Assembly (NCBI GenBank): GCA_023954375.1
Contig: JAMLIC010000015.1
Coordinates: 62,001 to 126,000 of the forward strand
Length of the DNA stretch: 64,000 nt
DNA from: Planctomycetota bacterium
GTDB taxonomy: Bacteria; Planctomycetota; J058
Direction: 5' to 3'
In this document: positions 58,768 to 64,000 of the stretch, piece by piece
How positions within the stretch are numbered: position 1 is the stretch's first letter
Layout of the letters: each line of letters starts with the position of its first letter
Notes under the pieces: generated by a model
Seen by the model: only the letters and a program-made list of their open reading frames with translations
Databases searched by the model: none
Told to the model about the DNA's origin: nothing
Translations under genes and position numbers: made by a program

Positions 58768-60224
58768 GCGTCTCCGCCGGCCGACGCGCAGAAGACCTCG
58801 TAGTCGACGAAGCCGGGGAAGGGCGCCCCGTCGAGCGAGGCGCAGTAGGCGCACGACGGGTCGCGCCGCAGCCGGAGCTCGCGGAAGCGCGCGCCCAGCG
58901 CGTCGTAGGTGAGGAGCCGCCCGGTGAGCGGCTCGCCCTCGCCGAGGATGAGCTTGATCGCCTCGACCGCCTCGAGCACGCCGACCACGCCCGGCAGGAC
59001 GCCCAGGACGCCCGCGTCGGCGCACGAGGGCGCCAGCTCCGGCGGCGGCGGCTCGGGGTAGAGGCAGCGGTAGCAGGGGCCGCCGCGCGCCGGGTCGAAC
59101 ACCGTCACCTGGCCCTCGAAGCGGTAGATGCTCCCGTGCACGCAGGCCTTCCGCTGCAGGACGCAGGCGTCGTTGATCAGGTAGCGGGTGGCGAAGTTGT
59201 CCGAGCCGTCGATCACGAGGTCGTAGGCGCCGAGGAGGCGCTCGACGTTCTCCGACGTGATCCGCTCCTCGTGCGGCGCGACGGTGATCCCGGGGTTCTG
59301 CGCCAGGAGCGTGCGCCGGGCCGACTCGACCTTCGAGGTGCCGACGCGGTCGGTGGGGTGGAGCACCTGCCGCTGCAGGTTCGACTCGTCGACGACGTCG
59401 AAGTCGACCACGCCGAGCGTGCCCACGCCCGCCGCGGCGAGGTAGAGCGCCGCCGGGCAGCCGAGGCCGCCCGCGCCGATCAGCAGCACCTTCGCCTCGA
59501 GCAGCTTCACCTGCCCGGCCTCGCCGACCTCCGGGATCATCAGGTGGCGGCTGTAGCGCCGCCGCTCGGCGTCCGTGAGGAGGCGCGGCCGCTCGACCGG
59601 CTGCCCGGCCTCGGCCCAGGCGCGGAAGCCGCCCTGCAGCGACGCCACGCGCTGGTAGCCCATGCGCTGGAGCGTGTCGGCGGCGAAGAGCGAGCGCGTG
59701 CCGCCGGCGCAGTAGACGACGACCTGGGCGTCGCGGTCGGGGACCTCGTCCTCGACGCGCAGCTCGAGGAAGCCGCGCGGGATGTGCACGGCCCCCGGGA
59801 TCTTGCCCGCCTTGACCTCCTCGAGCTCGCGCACGTCGAGCACGACCTGCGGCCGGGCCCGCGCCAGGTCGCGGGCGGTCGTCTCCGGCACCCGCGCCTT
59901 GAGCTCCTGGTGGAGCTGCGAGAACGTCATGGCCTCGGGCGCCTTCGGCGCGCCGCCGGCCACGGCCGGGACGATCGACAGCGCGTCGCCGTCCTTCAGC
60001 GGCGTGTCGAGCCCCTGCAGGTGGCGCACGTCGTCCTGGTTGACGAACAGGTTCACGAAGCGGCGGACGCCCCCCTGCCCGTCGAGCAGGCGCGCCTTGA
60101 AGCCGGCGTGGCGCCGCTCGAGGTCGTCGAGGGCCTCGCGGACGGTGGCCCCGTCGACCGGGACCTCGTCCTTGCCGCCGGCGAGCGGCCGCAGGGGGGT
60201 GGGGATGCGCACGTGGGCGGGCAT
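58764..60224 (-). CDS. CysO-like ubiquitin-fold carrier fused to rhodanese and MoeB/E1 adenylyltransferase
   Basis: 486 residues in three domains. Residues 1-91 match the sulfur carrier CysO (VRIPTPLRPLAGGKDEVPVD ... FVNLFVNQDDVRHL) and end at SIVPAVAGG. The Gly-Gly (90-91) is internal, followed by a Pro/Ala linker. Residues about 115-215 are rhodanese with C172 in VVYCAGGTRS. Residues about 220-480 are a ThiF/MoeB enzyme with GAGGLGC (250-256), zinc cysteines CYRC and CAYC, and R/D adenylation residues. All activation and sulfur-loading functions are thus in one chain. ATG at 60224 has AGGAG upstream; a GTG at 60257 is less likely. Confidence 0.9.
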   Translation of the reverse strand: MPAHVRIPTPLRPLAGGKDEVPVDGATVREALDDLERRHAGFKARLLDGQGGVRRFVNLFVNQDDVRHLQGLDTPLKDGDALSIVPAVAGGAPKAPEAMTFSQLHQELKARVPETTARDLARARPQVVLDVRELEEVKAGKIPGAVHIPRGFLELRVEDEVPDRDAQVVVYCAGGTRSLFAADTLQRMGYQRVASLQGGFRAWAEAGQPVERPRLLTDAERRRYSRHLMIPEVGEAGQVKLLEAKVLLIGAGGLGCPAALYLAAAGVGTLGVVDFDVVDESNLQRQVLHPTDRVGTSKVESARRTLLAQNPGITVAPHEERITSENVERLLGAYDLVIDGSDNFATRYLINDACVLQRKACVHGSIYRFEGQVTVFDPARGGPCYRCLYPEPPPPELAPSCADAGVLGVLPGVVGVLEAVEAIKLILGEGEPLTGRLLTYDALGARFRELRLRRDPSCAYCASLDGAPFPGFVDYEVFCASAGGDA

Positions 60225-60297
60225 GCTGGGCTCCTGGCGCCGAAGCGGGCGCGTCACGTCCGATTCTACGCGGACTCATCAGGTCGGTCGGACTCGC

Positions 60298-60741
60298 TCA
60301 GCCGACCGCCACCGGGACCTCGCGCGCCGCGCCCTCGTCGACGACGAACGCCTTCCACCCGGCGACGCGCCCCTCGCGCACCGACACGACCAGGTAGGCG
60401 TACGACGGCGGCACCCACGGCTCGCCCCACTGGTGCTCCTCGCTGCGCTGGAGGTCGGTCTGCGAGAAGTAGGCGTCGTGGTCGGGATGCGAGTGGTAGA
60501 AGCCGACCACCGCCAGCCCCGCCGCGCGGGCGGCCTCCTCGGCCGCCAGGCGGTCCGCCGGGTCCATGAGGTAACGGTCGTGCGCGCGCTCGGCGTCGAG
60601 GTTCTTCGCCCGGTGCGCCGTCGTCGCGCGCCAGGGCGGGCCGCCCGCCGGGCCCAGGAGCAGCCCGCAGCACTCGCGCGGGTAGTCGGCCTCGGCGTGC
60701 GCCGTCACCCGCGCGAGCGCGTCCTGCGGCAGGCTGAGCAT
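60298..60741 (-). CDS. mec: JAMM/MPN+ metalloprotease (Mec-like)
   Basis: 147 residues with an intact JAMM+ site: the glutamate in EADYPRECCGLLLG, and HSHPDHDAYFSQTD (H-x-H-x7-S-x2-D). In Mycobacterium, Mec+ hydrolyses the CysO-cysteine adduct to release cysteine. In this gene order (JAMM, carrier-rhodanese-E1, cysteine synthase) it should do the same and might also free the fused carrier at its Gly-Gly. It starts at the ATG at 60741, and its stop is 73 bp before the fusion gene. Confidence 0.9.
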   Translation of the reverse strand: MLSLPQDALARVTAHAEADYPRECCGLLLGPAGGPPWRATTAHRAKNLDAERAHDRYLMDPADRLAAEEAARAAGLAVVGFYHSHPDHDAYFSQTDLQRSEEHQWGEPWVPPSYAYLVVSVREGRVAGWKAFVVDEGAAREVPVAVG

Positions 60742-60761
60742 GTGGACGCTCCGTGCTCCCG

Positions 60762-60789
60762 TTGTGCCGGTGCGGGGCGCGGCTATAGT
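60762..60789 (+). promoter_or_regulatory. peroxiredoxin promoter
   Basis: TTGTGC at 60762-60767 and TATAGT at 60784-60789 with a 16-bp spacer, between the divergent JAMM and peroxiredoxin genes. Confidence 0.55.
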
Positions 60790-60857
60790 CGCCGACCCGG
60801 GCGGCAGGGGGGCGATCCTAGCGCCGCGCGCCGCCCCGCGGACACGGAGGACGACAG

Positions 60858-61511
60858 ATGCTCACCGAGCAGACCGCGGGCATGCCCCGCATCGGCGACA
60901 TGGCGCCCGACTTCAGCGCCACGACCACGCAGGGCCAGCTCCAGTTCCACAAGTGGAAGGGGAACAGCTGGTGCATCCTGTTCTCGCATCCGGCCGACTT
61001 CACGCCCGTGTGCACGACCGAGCTGACGGAGTTCGCCCGCCGCGCCGACGAGTTCGCCCAGCGCAAGGTGAAGCTGATCGGGCTGTCGATCGACTCGATC
61101 CACTCGCACCTGGCCTGGCGCGAGAACATGCGCGAGAAGCTCGGCGTGACGATCGGCTACCCGCTGATCGCCGACCTCGACATGGGCGTCGCCCGCAAGT
61201 ACGGCATGATCCACCCGGGCGAGGGCTCGACCGTCACGGTGCGCGCCGTGTTCATCATCGACCCCAACCACACGATCCGCGCGATCGTCTACTACCCGCT
61301 CAACACCGGCCGCAACATCGACGAGATCATGCGCCTCGTCGACGCCCTCCAGACGGCCGACGGCCAGGCCGTCGCGTGCCCGGTCAACTGGAAGCCGGGC
61401 GACAAGGTCATCGTGCCCCCGCCCAAGACCGAGACCGAGGTCGAGGAGCGCAAGAGCCACAAGGAGTACGAGGCGATCGACTTCTACCTGATGAAGAAGT
61501 CGCTGACCTGA
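60858..61511 (+). CDS. peroxiredoxin (Prx6 / 1-Cys type)
   Basis: A 217-residue thiol peroxidase that reduces H2O2 and organic peroxides. The peroxidatic C52 lies in HPADFTPVCTTE, R130 is the conserved arginine, and the long C-terminal arm is typical of Prx6. A further C174 (AVACPVNW) could act as a resolving residue, as in archaeal members. ATG with GGAGGACGACAG upstream. It is divergent from the sulfur/cysteine operon, perhaps a shared response to oxidative stress (inference). Confidence 0.95.
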   Translation: MLTEQTAGMPRIGDMAPDFSATTTQGQLQFHKWKGNSWCILFSHPADFTPVCTTELTEFARRADEFAQRKVKLIGLSIDSIHSHLAWRENMREKLGVTIGYPLIADLDMGVARKYGMIHPGEGSTVTVRAVFIIDPNHTIRAIVYYPLNTGRNIDEIMRLVDALQTADGQAVACPVNWKPGDKVIVPPPKTETEVEERKSHKEYEAIDFYLMKKSLT

Positions 61512-61520
61512 ACGGCGACC

Positions 61521-61563
61521 CTGGCAGCCCCGGTCAGGATGGCAGCCCGACCGGGGCGGCCAG
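61521..61563 (+). terminator. hairpin terminator after peroxiredoxin gene
   Basis: CCCCGGTC (61528-61535) pairs with GACCGGGG (61549-61556), and an outer CTGG/CCAG (61521-61524, 61560-61563) extends the stem. It begins 10 nt after the stop codon. There is no clear T-run. Confidence 0.5.
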
Positions 61564-61628
61564 GCAGTTGAAATCACGCGACTTATGACGCGCCTGACCT
61601 GCGGCCTCGCCGTTGCTCGGTCTGGCGT

Positions 61629-61634
61629 TACGAT
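61629..61634 (+). promoter_or_regulatory. -10 box for fmdB-like gene
   Basis: TACGAT, 22 nt before the ATG at 61657. The -35 is weak. Confidence 0.3.
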
Positions 61635-61656
61635 CGAGCACCTCACAGGAGCGGCC

Positions 61657-61962
61657 ATGCCGACCTACGACTACGTCTGCCAGGACTGCTCGCACGCGTT
61701 CGAGCACTTCCAGTCCATGTCGTCCGACCCGCTGACGACCTGCCCCCAGTGCCAGGGCGACCTGAAGCGCCTGATCGGCACGGGCGGGGCCCTGATCTTC
61801 AAGGGGTCGGGCTTCTACTGCACCGACTACAAGAAGCCGTCTCCCGACGCCAAGGTCGAGAAGGCCAAGGAGGCGTCGAAGGCGGTCAAGGAGTCGTCGG
61901 GCGGCGAGTCGTCGTCGAGCGGCAGCGAGTCGAAGACCTCGTCCTCGACCTCGGCGGCCTGA
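61657..61962 (+). CDS. FmdB-family zinc-ribbon regulatory-type protein
   Basis: 101 residues. The N-terminal zinc ribbon has C8, C11, C29 and C32 in MPTYDYVCQDCSHAFE ... TTCPQCQGD, and the GSGFYCTDYKK motif ends the conserved domain. The C-terminus is a Ser/Lys/Glu-rich disordered tail. FmdB-family proteins were annotated as regulators, but the role is unproven. ATG with AGGAG upstream. The next gene starts 1 bp after its stop. Confidence 0.9.
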   Translation: MPTYDYVCQDCSHAFEHFQSMSSDPLTTCPQCQGDLKRLIGTGGALIFKGSGFYCTDYKKPSPDAKVEKAKEASKAVKESSGGESSSSGSESKTSSSTSAA

Positions 61963-61963
61963 G

Positions 61964-62491
61964 GTGGCGAAGGACCTCCCCGACCCGCTCACGCGCCGCG
62001 ACCTCCTCTGGGCGGAGCAGAAGCGGCCGGTCGACCACGCGGCGATGGCGGAGCGCTACCTGGAGCACGCCCGCTCCAGCGAGGCCTTCGACTTCGTGGA
62101 GCGCGTGGCCGACGCCGGGCGCAAGGACGCGCTCCGCGCGCGGATCCGGGACGAGGCGCTGCGCGACGGCGACTACTTCCTCCTCAACCGCCTCGACGTC
62201 GTGGCCCCGATCGGCGAGGAGCGCTGGCGCGACGCCCTGCGCAAGGCGAAGGACCTGGGCAAGCTGCGCTACGCCCTGAAGATCGCCCGCAAGCTCGGGG
62301 ACCAGGGCGAGGTCGCCGCGCTCGAGCAGCAGCTCGGGATCGTCACGGCGGTCGCGCCGCCCCCGGGCGTGCAGGCGGAGCTGGTGGAGGTGCCCGAGGC
62401 GCCGCCGGAGCCGACCGAGCCGACCGAGCCGACCGAGCCGACCGAGGGCGAGCCGGCGACGTCGGAGGGCGGGGACGGCGCCCGCGATTAG
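61964..62491 (+). CDS. hypothetical protein with EPT repeats
   Basis: 175 residues. The helical N-terminal 120 residues (AMAERYLEHARSSEAFDFVE; RYALKIARKLGDQGEVAALE) have TPR/ARM-like spacing. The acidic tail contains four 9-bp GAGCCGACC repeats (62408-62443) coding EPT. No signal peptide. GTG start, probably translationally coupled to the fmdB-like gene. Not recognised. Confidence 0.7.
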   Translation: MAKDLPDPLTRRDLLWAEQKRPVDHAAMAERYLEHARSSEAFDFVERVADAGRKDALRARIRDEALRDGDYFLLNRLDVVAPIGEERWRDALRKAKDLGKLRYALKIARKLGDQGEVAALEQQLGIVTAVAPPPGVQAELVEVPEAPPEPTEPTEPTEPTEGEPATSEGGDGARD

Positions 62492-62683
62492 CTGCAACGC
62501 CAGAGGGTCAGGCTCGACGCATGGGCGCAGGAGCAGGTAGCAGCTGGCTCCTCGCCGATGCATGAGAGCCATCGAGGATCCGCTGCTGCCGATACTCGCA
62601 CCGTGGCCTCCGCTCGGAGAGGCTGACCGCCAACAGGTAATGGCTCGTGGACCAGCGCGGTCGGTGACCCTCGGGCATCGCGA

Positions 62684-64000
62684 TCAGCTGAGGCTCGCCA
62701 GGGCCCGGTCCACGCCGGCGATCGCCTCGCCCGCCGTCTGCGGGCGGTCGTCGGGGTCCTTCTGCAGGAGCCGCATCACCAGGTCGTGCAGCGCCGCCGG
62801 CCACCGCGCCGCCTCGGGGCACGCGGCCGCCAGCGGCCGCGGGTCCTCGGTGATGTGGCAGGCGAGGTAGCCGAGCGGCGAGTCGGACTCGTAAGGGAAC
62901 GCGCCGGTGAGCAGCTCGTAGAGGACCAGGCCCACGGAGTAGAGGTCGGTGGTCGGCGCGAGCGCCTCGCTGGCCGCCTGCTCGGGCGACATGTAGCGCG
63001 GCGTCCCGACGACGTCGGGGCCGACGGTGTGGAACACGCGGTCGTCGAACTCGCCGAGGTCGCGGACGAGCGCGATCCCGAAGTCCATGAGCTTCACGCG
63101 GGCGAGGTCCAGCGAGACGAGGACGTTCTCGGGCTTCACGTCGCGGTGGATCACCCCCTGCGTGTGCGCCGCCTCGAGCACCTCGAGCGCGCGCCGCGCG
63201 ACCCCGAGCGCCTCGGCGGGGCGCAGGCGACCGCGCAGCTCGAGCGCGCGCGCGAGGTCCTGGCCGTCGAAGAACTCGACGACGAGGAAGTGCTCGCCGT
63301 CCTCCGTCTGGCCGGCGTCGACCACCTCGAGCGCGCCGGGGTGGTGGAACAGGCTGTTGGCCAGCGCCTCGCGCTTGAAGCGGCCGACCGCCTGCGCCCC
63401 CGCGCCGCGCGGCAGGAGCTTGAGGGCGAGCGGGCGGCCGGGCGCCGCCGGGTCGAACGCGAGGAGGACGACGCCGTGCCCCCCGGCCCCGACGCGGCCG
63501 ACGACCTGGAAGCGGCCGCCGACGCGCTCGCCCACGCGCGGGTCGCCGACGTCGACCCACGGCGGGATCGCGAAGCGGGGCGCCGGCAGCGCCGGCGGCG
63601 CGGCGCGGTCGACGATCGCGCGCGCCTCGTCGGCCGTGGGGATGGGGACCTCGCCGCGGAGCACCACCGACCCCGCCGGGGCGATGTCGCGCGCGAACGC
63701 CGCGCGGCGCCCCTCGACGAAGCGGGCCACCTCGGCGGCGAGGTCGCGGTCGATCGCCACGCGGGCCTGCAGGCGGAGGCGCTCCTCCTCGGCGGGCGGG
63801 AGGACCCCCGCGGCGACCAGCGCGCGGCCGAGCCGCTCCAGGTCGGCCGCCGCCCCCAGCCGGCGCGCCTCGGCGTGCACGACCTCCGGCCGCACGCCGG
63901 CGCGCGCGAGGAGCTCGGCGAGCACCCCCACGCCGCGGCCGACGCGGTAGCGGTCGACCCGCTCCTGCACGCCGCGGGCGGCGTCGAGCGGCAGCCGGGC
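62684..64000 (-). CDS. Hanks-type Ser/Thr protein kinase (5' end probably outside window)
   Basis: At least 428 residues. A GTG at 63970 could start it, but the frame stays open to the window edge (ARLPLDAARG), and that segment resembles the N-terminus of the 621-residue kinase at 19924-21789, so the true start is probably outside. Kinase domain: VGAGGHGVVLLAF, LALKLL, VIHRDVKPENVLV, LMDFGIA and GTPRYMSPEQ, all catalytic residues intact. The protein ends shortly after the kinase domain with no transmembrane helix. The preceding 192 bp (62492-62683) between convergent genes hold no gene. Confidence 0.9.
   Translation of the reverse strand, partial: ARLPLDAARGVQERVDRYRVGRGVGVLAELLARAGVRPEVVHAEARRLGAAADLERLGRALVAAGVLPPAEEERLRLQARVAIDRDLAAEVARFVEGRRAAFARDIAPAGSVVLRGEVPIPTADEARAIVDRAAPPALPAPRFAIPPWVDVGDPRVGERVGGRFQVVGRVGAGGHGVVLLAFDPAAPGRPLALKLLPRGAGAQAVGRFKREALANSLFHHPGALEVVDAGQTEDGEHFLVVEFFDGQDLARALELRGRLRPAEALGVARRALEVLEAAHTQGVIHRDVKPENVLVSLDLARVKLMDFGIALVRDLGEFDDRVFHTVGPDVVGTPRYMSPEQAASEALAPTTDLYSVGLVLYELLTGAFPYESDSPLGYLACHITEDPRPLAAACPEAARWPAALHDLVMRLLQKDPDDRPQTAGEAIAGVDRALASLS

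Overview
The window is very GC-rich (roughly three quarters G+C by eye) with strongly G/C-biased third codon positions. It carries an exosortase next to a PEP-CTERM protein, three Hanks-type Ser/Thr kinases, a tandem-STAS protein, undecaprenyl/CDP-diacylglycerol lipid genes, a type IV pilus / type II secretion ATPase cluster and MurNAc recycling genes. My best guess is a free-living Planctomycetota bacterium. This is inference from gene content; another high-GC Gram-negative-type phylum is possible.

Layout. 1-2614: a TPR gene cut by the window edge, an exosortase fused to an EpsI-like domain, and a PEP-CTERM protein that is its likely substrate. 2659-12445: uppS and the run cdsA-phoH-ybeY. 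Between uppS and cdsA, on the opposite strand, sit a four-helix-bundle gene bracketed by inverted heptamer arrays and a three-gene inorganic-carbon uptake operon (dabA plus two proton-channel-like membrane subunits). 12478-19758: tandem STAS, small hypothetical, SDR, membrane-anchored helical protein, HExxH secreted protein and a membrane kinase. 19924-26419: a soluble kinase, murQ-anmK, a CPBP membrane protease and an acidic hypothetical.

26435-46235: a tRNA-Val(TAC) whose 3' half is duplicated 19.7 kb away as a 44-bp direct repeat. The repeats bound an integrated phage- or phage-plasmid-like element with integrase, excisionase-type proteins, a J-domain protein, several ribbon-helix-helix and zinc-ribbon proteins, a long operon of probable virion genes including a portal-like protein, and a replication protein gene with three internal palindromic iterons. 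The attachment core lies inside the integrase reading frame, so the integrase has a different C-terminus in the circle and in the chromosome. I recognise no terminase, HK97-type capsid or lysis gene, so the type of element is open.

46270-52630: a pilus/secretion operon with a PilT-like ATPase lacking a P-loop, a normal PilT-like ATPase, a GspE/PilB-like ATPase, an N-terminally odd PilV-like protein, a pseudopilin and a HEAT-repeat protein. 52733-57805: a methyltransferase/TetR pair with two operator palindromes, a protein with a RING-like cysteine cluster and helix-hairpin-helix motifs, and a kelch protein. 57814-60741: a CysO-type cysteine pathway in which the ubiquitin-like carrier, rhodanese and E1-like enzyme are one polypeptide, flanked by a JAMM protease and a cysteine synthase. 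60858-64000: a peroxiredoxin, an FmdB-type zinc ribbon, a hypothetical and a third kinase cut by the window edge.

Genes are tightly packed, with many 4-bp start/stop overlaps. Several start codons lie only 7-9 nt after a TANNNT -10 hexamer, which suggests frequent leaderless transcripts.
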